Positions 20,201-28,569 of a stretch of DNA of 64,000 nucleotides are shown piece after piece. The position numbers were made by a program, and so were the translations under genes. The notes beneath the pieces were generated by a model. It made no database searches. It was not told the DNA's origin and saw only the letters and a list, made by a program, of their open reading frames with translations. Origin of the DNA: Pseudoalteromonas sp. T1lg75 (lineage in GTDB: Bacteria; Pseudomonadota; Gammaproteobacteria; Enterobacterales; Alteromonadaceae); assembly GCF_002964705.1 (NCBI RefSeq), contig NZ_PQCD01000049.1, positions 404,704-468,703 on the forward strand, read 5' to 3'. Positions within the stretch are counted from its first letter, which is position 1, and every line of letters begins with the position of its first letter.

Positions 20201-21027
20201 ATCTTCCTTACGGGCGCATCAAAATCAAAGAGCTGCCCCAGGGCGCGGTCAAGGTCAGTGATGACGAAATCATTGTTGATGCGCCGGTACAGGAGCCCAC
20301 CGTACCATTTATGTATAACGTTGATTTAAAAGTAAATATTAAAGATGATGTGTATGTCGACTCGTTCGGTTTGAAGTCCTACATTAAGGGCGACCTTAGC
20401 ATCACCGCCAACAACGAGAGCCACCCGCTGGCAGTGGGCGAGTTGACCCTGGTCGATGGTAAGTACCGCGCATTTGGTCAAGACTTGCTGATCCGCACAG
20501 GACAAATAGGCTTTAGCGGCGCCCTAGATAAGCCCTATATTAATGTGCGCGCCATTCGTAACCCGGATAACACCGCCAATGGTGTGGTGGCGGGCATTGA
20601 ACTGGCCGGCAGCGTCGAGCAACCGCAGCTGCATGTGTTTTCCGAGCCGGCCATGGACCGCTCACAGGCTTTGTCCTACGTGCTTAATGGACAACCGCTA
20701 GGCGATGGTGATGCCAATACCGATGCCTTGCTTACACGCATGCTCTTGGCGCAGGGTACCAATCGCGGGGAAGGCCTGGTGTCGCGTATCGGTGAGTCAA
20801 TCGGATTGAGTGATGTGACACTTAACTCCAGCGGCAGCGGCGATGATACCAAGGTGGAAATCGCCGGTTATATAGCTCCGGGGATCCCGGTTAAATACAG
20901 TGTCGGCGTGTTTGAGTCCATCTCCGAGGTGGCGGTGCGCTACCAGGTGTTACAAAGACTGTATATCGAGGTGACCAGCGGTTTGTATGATACGTTGGAT
21001 ATTCTCTATCGCTTCGATATCGACTAA
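17233..21027 (+). CDS. tamB: translocation and assembly module subunit TamB
   Basis: This very large inner-membrane-anchored periplasmic protein (1264 residues) has one N-terminal membrane segment (about residues 5-32, LLLSVKVIAAILITLVLLVALLLF in two parts), a long repetitive beta-taco body rich in Leu, Gln and Ala, and a C-terminal TamB/DUF490 domain (about 920-1264) with LPYGRIKIKELPQGAVKVS and the terminal LYIEVTSGLYDTLDILYRFDID. It spans the periplasm and partners TamA. Its ATG overlaps the tamA stop by four bases, indicating translational coupling. The length is usual for the family. Confidence 0.95.
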   Translation: MKRILLLSVKVIAAILITLVLLVALLLFTGFGNRAVVALANNLVSGLNIELHQGRLLANGPFDLQYQSDGLSLDVEHVQLDIRVLGCGGVCIDNVAAKRLSVQSASADSEQESQLSPNADTGSDGQQADANASGPLLQLQLPNIDVKRLALAEADIAVAGQKINVRDLSAGLSAQGKRVNIKPFKVNELRVELAPAQQQPERGPLMQLPPLTDIDFDLGLHIRIQNLALNNATLVQGASEHRLSNLQLNAALLGSKLSLEQLDVSYALPPELVAGLPQQQGGTTDSQQLHAALKGDVALSGNNPLQLTLQLEALGERSKLDLSGSLSELQLALANQGQYPLTLSATAKLRQTNWPFMLQAQQHQWQLPLGSSTGAEVLQLHQSDIRVEGNIDDYQVNINLQSQLADYPELHSQMNAKGTLSSLQVASLQLLAGDSRAEVKTELNWRDGLSANFNAELVNLHSEYLIDTVRSDVSGKVAGTFVLDPTGRWQLAVAPSTLDGTVNDMALQLQADLDLDSSLHGVVRQLRLRQGQNSLNLSGEIDEQWRLDGVLALSADTPLLPGYTAAGQAQLQLRGQRLTPKIKLDAQLAQVQGAGVSVDTLNLDVESEYHDALQYDISAQLSGIKAGAQHLDSLALQSRGSDKVQQTSLRIDSPLAQLQSAFVSELSSSQQELKVQLEQFDIALQEHQVALSAPTSVHLDLAKQALRSERLCLGGDAVDLCVEPATIDPLQGEVKATLTHFYLQALKPFLGLKAALAGVAKGHAQFNWRSGEAPNIDVQLHTEQLQASYLHQQQQHSYPVETLALYLHSDINQAQAQLQLESSILGNLNADVKVTDVMAAQHLDGQLQVDAVQLTKFASLVPQIKNLAGDISADLRFSGNINEPKVHGQLNAQKLALEGDTLPLSLADSRLSVQLAGEQISVSGQLANVDGGELNVSGEGLWLGEQPQLTVKVQGQRFVLIPDQGIMIALSPDLNIDVSASQVKLDGSIDLPYGRIKIKELPQGAVKVSDDEIIVDAPVQEPTVPFMYNVDLKVNIKDDVYVDSFGLKSYIKGDLSITANNESHPLAVGELTLVDGKYRAFGQDLLIRTGQIGFSGALDKPYINVRAIRNPDNTANGVVAGIELAGSVEQPQLHVFSEPAMDRSQALSYVLNGQPLGDGDANTDALLTRMLLAQGTNRGEGLVSRIGESIGLSDVTLNSSGSGDDTKVEIAGYIAPGIPVKYSVGVFESISEVAVRYQVLQRLYIEVTSGLYDTLDILYRFDID

Positions 21028-21045
21028 ATCATAAGGGAAATAATA

Positions 21046-21938
21046 ATGATAAAAAAATCCTTAGCCTTGCTAACGGCCGGCTTGTTGAGCGCGCAAATGA
21101 CTGGTCCATTGATCCCCAAGGCCTACGCCTTTAACCCGGCTAAACCAGTTTTGCAATCGCCCGCGAGATCATGGCCGCAGCCGAGCCCTCCGATTGGCGC
21201 CAAGTAGATAGCAATAATCTGATGATCCTCACCCTGCAAAGCGGCGTAGTCTACCTCGAGGTGAATCCTTTGTTGGCGCCTAAGCATGTGCTTAGATTGC
21301 GTGAGTTAGCGAAATCGGGTTTCTATAAAGGCCTAAGCATGTATCGCTTTGTCGAAGGCTTTGTTGCCCAAGGTGGGGCGGGTGAGCAAGAAACGGATAT
21401 TGCGCCGCTGCAACAAGAGTTTGTGTGGCAAAGTGAGCAGCCTTTGCAGCTAGATCTTAAGGTGAACGACAACGACGGCTATGCGCCGCGCAGTGGCTTT
21501 ATTAACGGCTTTGCCGTGGGTCAAAATAAAGCGGGCACGCAAACCTGGCAGCTCCATTGTATGGGGGCCTTAGGTATGGCGCGAGGAAATGGCGTAGACA
21601 GCGCCACCAGTGAGTTTTATGTGGTGATTGGCCATGCACCGCGCTACCTGGATAAAAACATTACGGTATTTGGTCGCGTTCTCAGTGGCATGGAGCACCT
21701 GCAGCGCTTACAACGCCCTGGGAGCACGCAAACGCCGTTTAACCCTATCTTAGATCTGCAATTTGCCGATCAATTAGCACCAGAGCAGCAACCCAGCATT
21801 CGGGTGATGCGCACCGACTCTGAGCGCTTTCAGGCGCTGGTGGCGGCCCGCAAGAACCGCCCCGAGGGCTGGTTTGTGGCCACCCCGAATTACATCGATA
21901 CCTGCGCCATGGTGGTGCCCAGTGTTATTGACGATTAA
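21046..21938 (+). pseudogene. periplasmic peptidyl-prolyl cis-trans isomerase (cyclophilin), frameshifted after the signal peptide
   Basis: A start with a ribosome site (AAGGGAAATAATAATG) at 21046 encodes a signal peptide, MIKKSLALLTAGLLSAQ...AYAFNPAKPVLQ, but the mature part continues one frame away as AIAREIMAAAEPSDWRQV..., in the frame ending at TAA 21936-21938. One base seems to be missing between about 21142 and 21159. The mature part is a cyclophilin (RLRELAKSGFYKGLSMYRFVEGFVAQGG, then ALGMARG and FYVVIGHAPRYLD), a family acting as a proline isomerase in the periplasm. If the lesion is real, only a leaderless 255-residue product from ATG 21171 could form. Full length would be about 297 residues. 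It follows tamAB closely and overlaps the convergent queF by 14 bases. Confidence 0.8.
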
Positions 21939-22773
21939 TCCGCAGGCTAAAGGGAATATGCTGCTGATGCGTTGAGCGATAGGGGTTGATGTCCAAGCCG
22001 CCGCGACGGGTGTAGCGGGCATAAACCTCGAGCTCTTGCGGTTTGGCCAGCGCCATTATATCGCTAAAAATACGCTCTACGCATTGCTCATGGAATTCGT
22101 TGTGGGAGCGAAATGATACCAGGTAGCGCAGCAGTGATTCATGGCATAGCTGTGGCCCCTTGTAACGGATCACCACACTGGCCCAGTCAGGTTGCGAGGT
22201 GATCAGGCAGTTCGACTTGAGCAGATGGCTATACAGGGTTTGCTCAACCGGTTCGCTATTAGTTGCAAGCTGTAACAGCGCCGGATCGAGGTCGAAGGTG
22301 TCTATCTCTATATCCAACTCGTCGATACAGAATCCCGGGAGTGCCGTGGCGGCAAACTGCGACGTATCGTCTGGTCCGTACAAGGTCACCTTGACCGCGG
22401 TTTGCACCGCCTTGCTCAGATCCGCTTCGAGGATCTCCCTTACCTTGTCCATGCTCTCAAAGCGCGTCTGATTAAAGCTGTTCAAATATAGCTTAAACGA
22501 TTTGGACTCGATAATGCTGGGGCTTTGGCAGGGAAACACAAATTCCGCTACCGCTACTTGCGGTTTGCCCTTGCCATTGAGCCAGGAAAGCTCATAGCCG
22601 GTCCACAGATCTTCGCCTTGAAATGGCAACGCCTGCTCATCAATGCCCAGGTCGTCGCGGTTAAGCTTACGGGCGATGGGGTAGAGCAGACTCGCGTCGT
22701 AGGAGTCTTTGTATTCAGTGGTTTTACCCAGCAGGCTGGCCTGCAGCTCAGGGGCGTTACGGTAATCTGTCAT
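21925..22773 (-). CDS. queF: NADPH-dependent 7-cyano-7-deazaguanine reductase
   Basis: The 282-residue long-type QueF reduces preQ0 to preQ1 in queuosine biosynthesis, the only known nitrile reductase reaction. The catalytic cysteine lies in [27 protein letters not shown], which also contains the ESKS(L/F)K QueF motif that binds NADPH. The N-terminal half ([19 protein letters not shown]) is typical of the tandem T-fold form. It is divergent from syd, the same arrangement as in E. coli. The 3' end overlaps the convergent PPIase gene by 14 bases. Confidence 0.96.
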   Translation of the reverse strand: MTDYRNAPELQASLLGKTTEYKDSYDASLLYPIARKLNRDDLGIDEQALPFQGEDLWTGYELSWLNGKGKPQVAVAEFVFPCQSPSIIESKSFKLYLNSFNQTRFESMDKVREILEADLSKAVQTAVKVTLYGPDDTSQFAATALPGFCIDELDIEIDTFDLDPALLQLATNSEPVEQTLYSHLLKSNCLITSQPDWASVVIRYKGPQLCHESLLRYLVSFRSHNEFHEQCVERIFSDIMALAKPQELEVYARYTRRGGLDINPYRSTHQQHIPFSLRINRQ

Positions 22774-22829
22774 GATGCCATAAATCTAGTTACAATGGCG
22801 TCATTATAACGAATTTACGGAAAGCATGC

Positions 22830-23372
22830 ATGAGTGTAAGCACACAACTCCAACAGGCACTACAAACTCATATCGACAAGCACCAGGCTCAGTTCAACTC
22901 TAACCCCATGGCTTATATTGACCCGGAGTCACAAAGCCCAGCTGCCATCAGCGGCACCGAGCAGGGTGATCAGGTTCAGTGGCAAGTTTATGTGCGCGAC
23001 GATAACGCAACCTTGAGCGATTTAGCCATGGCCCTGGAGGTTGAATTCCCGGCGCAATTGGAGCAGCTATTTTGCTGCGTTTACAGTGGTAACCTACCGG
23101 CGCAAATCGATGGTCATGGTATCGAGCTGCTATTGCCATGGAATGAAGAAGACTTTGTCCGCTTACAGCAAAACATTACCGGCCATGTACTGATGAAGCG
23201 CCGCTTAAAGCAGCAGGATACTGTGTTTATCGGTTTAACCGAGCAAGATGATCTACTGCTGACGGTACGTTTAAACGATGGTGCGGTATGCCTCGAGTAT
23301 GTCGGCAAGGAGCCGCACCATGTATTGGCCGAGAATATCAGCGCCTTATTAGACGCCATTGAGGTGATCTGA
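22830..23372 (+). CDS. syd: SecY-interacting protein Syd
   Basis: The 180-residue cytosolic protein contains WNEEDFVRLQQNITGHVLMKRRLKQQDTVFIG, aligning with the conserved E. coli Syd core ([24 protein letters not shown]), and ends ...HVLAENISALLDAIEVI. Syd binds SecY at the inner membrane and is thought to check the integrity of the translocon. The gene is divergent from queF across 56 bases, as in enterobacteria, and converges with the DUF2310 gene. Confidence 0.93.
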   Translation: MSVSTQLQQALQTHIDKHQAQFNSNPMAYIDPESQSPAAISGTEQGDQVQWQVYVRDDNATLSDLAMALEVEFPAQLEQLFCCVYSGNLPAQIDGHGIELLLPWNEEDFVRLQQNITGHVLMKRRLKQQDTVFIGLTEQDDLLLTVRLNDGAVCLEYVGKEPHHVLAENISALLDAIEVI

Positions 23373-23374
23373 TC

Positions 23375-24148
23375 CTATTGATGATCCCAGGAAATATTCG
23401 AGACCAGCTCGCAGCGCTCGCAGCGAAAATCGAATAAGCCAAACCAAGGCTCGGCGAGTGCCCACTCGCCATCGCAGCCAGGGCAGCGACGTTGCAGCTC
23501 TTGTTGCAGGCTTTCGCCACCAACTCGGTATAAATAGTAATACACCGGCTTTTTGGTGAGAAAACGAATCCGCTTGCTCAAGTCCAGCCCACGGCGGCTA
23601 AGTGAACTATCCAACAGGCTTAATTCATCAAGGGCCGCAAATTCTGCTCGAGTAGCACCATTAATTTGCAGTTGGTCGCAGGCCTGCCAGTCTTCTTGCC
23701 ACTTTATTAAGGTCTTGTAGTCGCCATTGGCTATGGCGGGTATGTTATAAAGCGGCACCGGCAGAAAATCATCGCCGCAGTACAGGGGGCTGCAGGTATG
23801 CAAATAAGTGGTATAGAGAATATAACAGCTTGGCTCGGAGCAGGCATCGGCGCTGTTGGCATGAATATCCTGACCGATCACCTTTACTTTCGGGGCCAGC
23901 AATCCGGCCTCGTTAAGCTTGTTGATTGCGTGTTTAACAAAAGGGCTGTGATGCAAGGGATGCAGCGAGTCTTCTTCTGGGCACATCACCCGGGTAAGGA
24001 AGTAGCCCTCTTTTAATACCGTTGGAAATTCGTCGCCGATTATCTGTCCGTTCGCGCGCAGCGCCACCACCATTTGGTTGATCGCCTGCTCGGCGTCGGC
24101 TAATTGAGTATCTTGATAACAGTCAAAGGTTAAATCGGCAACAAACAT
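23375..24148 (-). CDS. zinc-ribbon DUF2310 family protein
   Basis: The 257-residue protein ends with a zinc ribbon, RRCPGCDGEWALAEPWFGLFDFRCERCELVSNISW, with two C-x2-C pairs. The N-terminal part (MFVADLTFDCYQD) and the SCYILYTTYLHTCSPLYCGDDFLPVPLY segment match the DUF2310 family, annotated elsewhere as Zn-ribbon, possibly nucleic-acid-binding. The family is often next to syd in Alteromonadales. It starts three bases downstream of the small protein gene 24151-24417 and probably shares its transcript. Function unknown. Confidence 0.85.
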   Translation of the reverse strand: MFVADLTFDCYQDTQLADAEQAINQMVVALRANGQIIGDEFPTVLKEGYFLTRVMCPEEDSLHPLHHSPFVKHAINKLNEAGLLAPKVKVIGQDIHANSADACSEPSCYILYTTYLHTCSPLYCGDDFLPVPLYNIPAIANGDYKTLIKWQEDWQACDQLQINGATRAEFAALDELSLLDSSLSRRGLDLSKRIRFLTKKPVYYYLYRVGGESLQQELQRRCPGCDGEWALAEPWFGLFDFRCERCELVSNISWDHQ

Positions 24149-24150
24149 GC

Positions 24151-24417
24151 TTACTTCTTGGCTTCTAATAAAGCCAATAGTTTATCAAGTTTTTTCTCTA
24201 TGCGATCCAGTTGCGATGATTTTTGTTGCGATGTCTGCGCACTCGGTTCGATCACCATATTCTTAAAGGCTTCTGGATTGTTTTTATACTGGCTGACCGC
24301 TGCGATGATCATCGGCATGGGCACCGGCTCGCTTAACATGGATTTGGTCAGGGCTACGGTGGGGGTTTTGTTTTGAGCCAATAGGGCTTTGATCGCTTCA
24401 AACACCACAGGGTTCAT
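24151..24417 (-). CDS. small conserved hypothetical protein
   Basis: The 88-residue product starts MNPVVFEAIKALLAQNKTP, with a helical N-terminal half and a C-terminal heptad-like segment SSQLDRIEKKLDKLLALLEAKK that looks like a short coiled coil. I chose ATG 24417 because AGGACC stands nine bases upstream; the frame is open farther upstream but that part is not protein-like. No signal peptide or membrane segment is present. I do not recognise the family. It directly precedes the DUF2310 gene in the same direction. Confidence 0.75.
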   Translation of the reverse strand: MNPVVFEAIKALLAQNKTPTVALTKSMLSEPVPMPMIIAAVSQYKNNPEAFKNMVIEPSAQTSQQKSSQLDRIEKKLDKLLALLEAKK

Positions 24418-24562
24418 TGTGCTAGGTCCTCTTACTGAAAATCGACGCATTATAAAAGCAGATTCGCTCGGGAGCGAAGAATATCCGCGCAGTGTAGTGC
24501 GATTTTGCTGAACCCAAACTGTCCGCAGACTAGGCGCTGGCACCAGGCCAGCCGGCAAATAC

Positions 24563-24793
24563 CTAATGTCTTAACTGAGCGTCAAGAATATCAATGAGTT
24601 CCGCCCAATCCGCATCTTCGGCGAGGGATTCACTAATGAAGTGACGTTGCGCATTGGACCAAAAAGGGGCGTCAGCCAACTTAAGATCGTTGCCTAGTTT
24701 GTGATTACTTACAAACTGTTCAATCTGGCTATCGCTGCTGGGTAAACCCAGTTGTTCAAACAGCGTATTCATAGTGTGCTTTGAGGTATCCAT
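24563..24793 (-). CDS. DUF2789 family protein
   Basis: The 76-residue product MDTSKHTMNTLFEQLGLP... with APFWSNAQRHFISESLAEDADWAELIDILDAQLR matches the small DUF2789 family found in gammaproteobacteria. It is all-helical by appearance, cytosolic and of unknown function. It stands upstream of the 24151-24417 gene after a 145-base gap that contains no other gene. Confidence 0.88.
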   Translation of the reverse strand: MDTSKHTMNTLFEQLGLPSSDSQIEQFVSNHKLGNDLKLADAPFWSNAQRHFISESLAEDADWAELIDILDAQLRH

Positions 24794-24861
24794 GAGTTTC
24801 TCAATTTTGTCGATAACAACTATGTTTAAATATAGAACAACAATGATAACAAGGAAATTCT

Positions 24862-25503
24862 ATGTCAGTGACCCTCGATTACAGCGTCAAGTACCTCACA
24901 CCTGAGGATTTAAACGTAGCCGCCAGTCTGATCTATCAAGCCTACCATAAAGACCCTTTGATGAGAGAGTTGCTGCAAGGCGAAGATCAATCTCAACAGC
25001 ACTACGAGAAAAAGTTGCGCGCTTTAATTCGTGAAGAGCTGCATACGTTTTGGCAATCCAAACAGCCTTTGGTGGGGTTATTTGTCGAGGACAGATTACA
25101 GGCCATCGCTTGTGTGTTTGCCTCGGCGGCTTCTATGCCGGCGCAGCGATACTGGCATTGGCGGTTGAAATTGATGATGAGTGCCGGTTACCTGACCACC
25201 CAGCAATTGATCGAAAAAGAGCAAACCATACGCAATGCGCTACAAACCATGGGCAATTACTTATTTATTGCCTTTATTGCCGTGGCGCCGCAAAACCAGC
25301 GTCATGGTTTAGGTCACTACCTACTCAATAGCCTCGATACTCTGATGCAGGAAGATAATGCCCTCAAAGGCATGGCGGTATTTGTTACCCAACAACCTCA
25401 TATCGACTTTTTTACCAGCCATGGTTTTGAGGTATTGCAGACGCTGAAATTTAGTAAGGTCAGCGGAGAGCTGCTATTCAAACATAAAAGCAATGGCGTA
25501 TAG
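24862..25503 (+). CDS. GNAT family N-acetyltransferase
   Basis: The 213-residue protein has a GNAT-type fold. An N-terminal helix-rich segment is followed by the acetyl-CoA binding region LFIAFIAVAPQNQRHGLGHYLLNSLD (motif A, with Q-x-x-G-x-G/A seen as QRHGLG), and a C-terminal FFTSHGFEVLQTLKF strand-helix. GNAT enzymes transfer an acetyl group from acetyl-CoA to an amine; the substrate here cannot be told. The gene is divergent from the DUF2789 gene. A clear AAGGAA lies before ATG 24862. Confidence 0.85.
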   Translation: MSVTLDYSVKYLTPEDLNVAASLIYQAYHKDPLMRELLQGEDQSQQHYEKKLRALIREELHTFWQSKQPLVGLFVEDRLQAIACVFASAASMPAQRYWHWRLKLMMSAGYLTTQQLIEKEQTIRNALQTMGNYLFIAFIAVAPQNQRHGLGHYLLNSLDTLMQEDNALKGMAVFVTQQPHIDFFTSHGFEVLQTLKFSKVSGELLFKHKSNGV

Positions 25504-25598
25504 GGAAGTTTGTTTGTAGGAAATATCTCACATTGATGTGCGGGATCCCTGTTTCTTGCTTCCTAAAATTTAAGCAAAATAAACACAACGCTATGAAT

Positions 25599-25695
25599 TG
25601 TAAGTGTTTTCTATTTATGTCATTTAAATGACATTGTTCTCAATTGATTCATAATGGCTGCACTGACGACATTTTTCTCTATCATTATAAGGGTC
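25599..25695 (+). promoter_or_regulatory. csrB: candidate promoter of the CsrB-like RNA
   Basis: A -10-like CATTAT/ATTATA lies at 25683-25689, and a TGTAAG (25599-25604) resembles one half of the GacA/UvrY box TGTAAG-N-CTTACA that activates csrB/rsm genes. The second half-site is not clear. An inverted repeat, CATTTAAATG, lies at 25621-25630. Confidence 0.4.
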
Positions 25696-26026
25696 AGGAA
25701 GACAAGGGTGCAGGGAGCGCCGGGCCAAGGAAGGGATAGAGGCCAATAAAGCAAGGGCGTGCAGGACGAGTAAGGGACTAGACGGTTTAGGATAACCGTT
25801 CAAGGACTGGAGCACAGGATGTGCAGGGAAGGCTTGGAGCCTAGGAATAGCCAAGATGGCAAGTGGACACTTCAGGATGAAGCAGGAATTAGGGCACGGA
25901 ATGCTGTCGGTTAAGATAGGTAATCGAACCAGGAAGGTAAAAGGACGACCACAATGGTCAGCGATATAGGATATCGCACAGGGAAGAGACGGATTAGGGC
26001 GTGACTTTGGTCACGCCTTAGTTTTA
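25696..26026 (+). ncRNA. csrB: CsrB-type regulatory RNA (CsrA sponge)
   Basis: About 330 bases contain, by my count, some 22 GGA triplets, most as AGGA or GGGA, many displayed in hairpin loops. Examples are ACGGTT-TAGGAT-AACCGT (25782-25799), GCAC-AGGAT-GTGC (25812-25824), CTTC-AGGAT-GAAG (25870-25882) and GCGATA-TAGGA-TATCGC (25961-25977). The RNA ends with a strong intrinsic terminator. This is the architecture of CsrB/CsrC, which sequester the translational regulator CsrA. The E. coli RNA is about 370 nt with a similar repeat number. The opposite strand is pyrimidine-rich with no gene. The 5' end is estimated from the -10 position. Confidence 0.87.
25998..26025 (+). terminator. csrB: intrinsic terminator of the CsrB-like RNA
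   Basis: GGCGTGAC (25998-26005), loop TTTG, GTCACGCC (26010-26017), then TTAGTTTT. The perfect 8-bp stem defines the RNA strand. Confidence 0.85.
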
Positions 26027-26030
26027 TGCA

Positions 26031-26330
26031 TTATATTTTGTGTGGGGGAATGTCTTTGCCGTGCAGGTGCTCGTTGTCCATGTACAGTTTGCCTTGATAC
26101 AAGCTCTCTCCATCGCTTGAAAACTCGAACAAATACGTACTGCGTATCCCCAGCTTACCATTAGTTAATATACCCATACGCCATTTAAGGCAGGCAACGC
26201 TAACCAGCTGTACACCCAGTTGTTGGCACTGGTTTTGCGCATGTATTCGCGCCGTTTCCGCCAACTTGCGGCGATACCAAAATAAGCCGATCACCGCCGC
26301 GACCAGCATCAAAATCCACAAAGTAACCAC
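26031..26330 (-). CDS. DUF3301 family membrane protein
   Basis: The 99-residue product has one N-terminal membrane segment (TLWILMLVAAVIGLFWYRR) followed by a small cytosolic domain with HAQNQCQQLGVQLVSVA and a strand-rich YLFEFSSDGESLYQGKLYM, the pattern of DUF3301. GTG 26330 is chosen because it overlaps the stop of the upstream gene as TAGTG, with GGAGG a little upstream, implying translational coupling. An open frame to 26576 is shadow sequence. Function unknown. It is paired with the DUF3549 gene. Confidence 0.8.
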   Translation of the reverse strand: MVTLWILMLVAAVIGLFWYRRKLAETARIHAQNQCQQLGVQLVSVACLKWRMGILTNGKLGIRSTYLFEFSSDGESLYQGKLYMDNEHLHGKDIPPHKI

Positions 26331-27361
26331 TAAGAGAACAAGCCTCCAATTGCCCGCGATAGCGCTTCTGAGCGTTGCTCGCACCGTAACATAGCTAAGA
26401 CATGGGGGCGCAGCGTTGGGATTGCAACGAGATCCGCAAACAGGCTGGCAAAAATAGCTTGCTCGGATTTTATTTGTGCACTTTTTTCCATGAATGCGGC
26501 TAAGCGTTCGGGCTCCTGAAGGTGGCTCCATAGACGCCCAGCAATCACCTGACAAATATCTGCATCTTGGCTCCAACTCGACGCCAGTACTAGATCGACA
26601 ACGGCACCGCTTATTCCCGTAGCAGGGGCAAAGCTGATAGCCCTTAGGGCGTCAATCAACAGGGCCTTATCGCCTTGGGTTAAGGCGTCTTGTATCGATT
26701 GGTGCAGCATTTCCGCAACCGCCGTCGACACCGGAGTGTTTTCTAATTGTGCCGCCAAAGGTTGGCGCACTTCCACCGGAAGATTTGCCCAGGCGCTGCA
26801 TAACAACTGCTCGTTATCACCTTGGTTCAAACGCGCGGCAAAATCCGCCAATCCCTGTACCGCGATGCTCTGCCATTGGTGCCAACCCAGCTTACCGCTG
26901 AAGTACAGCTGGGTGTGCTCATAGTACTGGGATGCACTTTGGCGCAGCTCTACCTTGATATGGGCATTAAAGGCGGCGCGTTTGTTAGCGTTGGGGGTAA
27001 ACACATAGGGGTTGTTATCGAGCTTACTTTGCTCTTGCTCATCGCCCAGTAGCTGGGTGCCCACGGCCTCTAGCACCATGTTGGCGAAGTGGTCGCGACT
27101 GGCGGCAACCAATTTGCTTTGCTCATCCAGCGGCAACTTTAAAAACCACACATAGGGTTCAGCGGAGGCCTTGGCATCCCAGAATTGAATGGCGAGTAAG
27201 GCATGCTGAGCCAATGGGAAAGGGTAGGGCTGATTGGTCGCCTCGATATCGGCAAAGGTGGCCTTATCTAATTTCTGCACGCGACGGCCAATGTCGTACA
27301 CCCGCCAGGTGGTGCCTGCGGCGTCGAGTAACTCGGCTAAGGTGGCAATATTTGCAGTCAT
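26330..27361 (-). CDS. DUF3549 family protein
   Basis: The 343-residue cytosolic protein starts MTANIATLAELLDAAGTTWRVYDIGRRVQKLDKATFADIE, the signature opening of DUF3549. It is largely helical, with repeated Leu/Ala-rich segments and no membrane parts or known catalytic motif. It is upstream of, and coupled to, the DUF3301 gene, and is divergent from the yqcC operon across about 100 bases. Function unknown. Confidence 0.87.
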   Translation of the reverse strand: MTANIATLAELLDAAGTTWRVYDIGRRVQKLDKATFADIEATNQPYPFPLAQHALLAIQFWDAKASAEPYVWFLKLPLDEQSKLVAASRDHFANMVLEAVGTQLLGDEQEQSKLDNNPYVFTPNANKRAAFNAHIKVELRQSASQYYEHTQLYFSGKLGWHQWQSIAVQGLADFAARLNQGDNEQLLCSAWANLPVEVRQPLAAQLENTPVSTAVAEMLHQSIQDALTQGDKALLIDALRAISFAPATGISGAVVDLVLASSWSQDADICQVIAGRLWSHLQEPERLAAFMEKSAQIKSEQAIFASLFADLVAIPTLRPHVLAMLRCEQRSEALSRAIGGLFS

Positions 27362-27464
27362 GGGCTGCTCCTAGAAATAAAATTCCGCAAATTATAGGCA
27401 TATTGCGTCATCAACCCAAGGGAAATGCTATGATGGCGGCTGCTAAATTTTTTTAATTCCTAGT

Positions 27465-27791
27465 ATGTACGATAAAACCGCTTCGCTGTTACAGCAGCTG
27501 GAAACTCAGTTACAGGCCCATAAATTGTGGCAACAAGAGCCCATAGATGCGCAGTTACTGCACTCTAGGCAGCCCTTTTGTGTCGATACGCTGCGCTTTG
27601 AGCAGTGGTTACAGTTTGTCTTTATCGTAAAAATGCGCGAATTGGTGCAACGCCGAGTGGTGTTGCCAAGTAGCATAGCGCTGACTCCGATGGCCGAGGT
27701 ACAGTGGCCCGGTCGTTACTTGAGTGTGCATAGGACACTAGAAGCCATAGATTTGCACCTAAGCGCAGATAAGGGGACCGCTGATGAGTGA
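27465..27791 (+). CDS. yqcC: YqcC family protein
   Basis: The 108-residue helical protein contains QPFCVDTLRFEQWLQFVFIVKMRELV, the core of the YqcC/DUF446 family. Its molecular role is unknown. As in E. coli it directly precedes truC, here overlapping it by eight bases, and the flavodoxin gene yqcA follows, so the three form a conserved operon. Confidence 0.93.
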   Translation: MYDKTASLLQQLETQLQAHKLWQQEPIDAQLLHSRQPFCVDTLRFEQWLQFVFIVKMRELVQRRVVLPSSIALTPMAEVQWPGRYLSVHRTLEAIDLHLSADKGTADE

Positions 27792-28569
27792 GCAAGCGCA
27801 GGCCCAGGGACAGGAAATCGAAGTGGTGGCCGTTGAGCCTTTGCAAATCCTCTATCGTGATGAGCATTTTATTGCGATAAATAAGCCGTCCGGCCTGCTG
27901 GTGCATCGCTCGCCCATAGACAAAAGAGAAACTCAGTTTGCGATGCAAATGCTGCGCGACCAAATAGGCCAGCATGTTTACCCCTTGCATCGCCTCGACA
28001 GGCCCACCTCAGGTATACTCTTGTTCGCCCTCAGCAGTGAGGCGGCGCGGGACGCACAGACCTTGTTCAGTGACAAGCTGATCCGTAAACGTTACTTGGC
28101 TTTGGTTCGTGGCTATGCGCCACAGCAGCGTCTGATAGACAGGCCGTTAAAAGAAAAGCTGGATAAAATCGCCGATAAATTTGCCGACACCAATAAAGCG
28201 CCGCAAGAAGCGCAAACCGAGGTACATTGCTTGCATCAGGCAAGCTTGCCAGTGAGCCTGGGTAAATTCCCCAGCGTGCGCTATTCGCTGGTGGAGTGCT
28301 GGCCAAAAACAGGGCGCAAGCATCAGATACGTCGTCATCTCAACGGCATTAACCACCCCATTATTAATGACGTAAACCACGGCGATAACACCCAGAATCA
28401 TTTTTTTATCGATCACTTTGGCTGTGCGCGCTTAATGCTGTTTGCAACCGATCTGTACTTTGTGCATCCTTATACGCAAACAACCATTCATATTCGTGCA
28501 CCGCTTGGTGAGCAGGCCCTGGCTATTTTCGCGCGCCTGGGCTGGCCGCAAAGTGAAGAAAGTTATTAG
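27784..28569 (+). CDS. truC: tRNA pseudouridine(65) synthase TruC
   Basis: The 261-residue RluA-family enzyme isomerises uridine 65 in certain tRNAs. The catalytic aspartate is in HRLDRPTSGILLF (about residue 78), the N-terminal IAINKPSGLLVHRS is motif I, and the C-terminal KTGRKHQIRRHLNGINHPI is the RNA-binding motif III. The stop codon TAG (28567-28569) straddles the left edge of the inserted MITE: T and A are the target dinucleotide and G is the element's first base. The C-terminus may therefore have been set by the insertion. Confidence 0.93.
   Translation: MSEQAQAQGQEIEVVAVEPLQILYRDEHFIAINKPSGLLVHRSPIDKRETQFAMQMLRDQIGQHVYPLHRLDRPTSGILLFALSSEAARDAQTLFSDKLIRKRYLALVRGYAPQQRLIDRPLKEKLDKIADKFADTNKAPQEAQTEVHCLHQASLPVSLGKFPSVRYSLVECWPKTGRKHQIRRHLNGINHPIINDVNHGDNTQNHFFIDHFGCARLMLFATDLYFVHPYTQTTIHIRAPLGEQALAIFARLGWPQSEESY

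Noticed and set aside
25624..25854. 76-codon minus-strand frame opposite the CsrB-like RNA
   Set aside because: It is a Pro/Leu-rich shadow of the GGA-rich RNA with no ribosome site.
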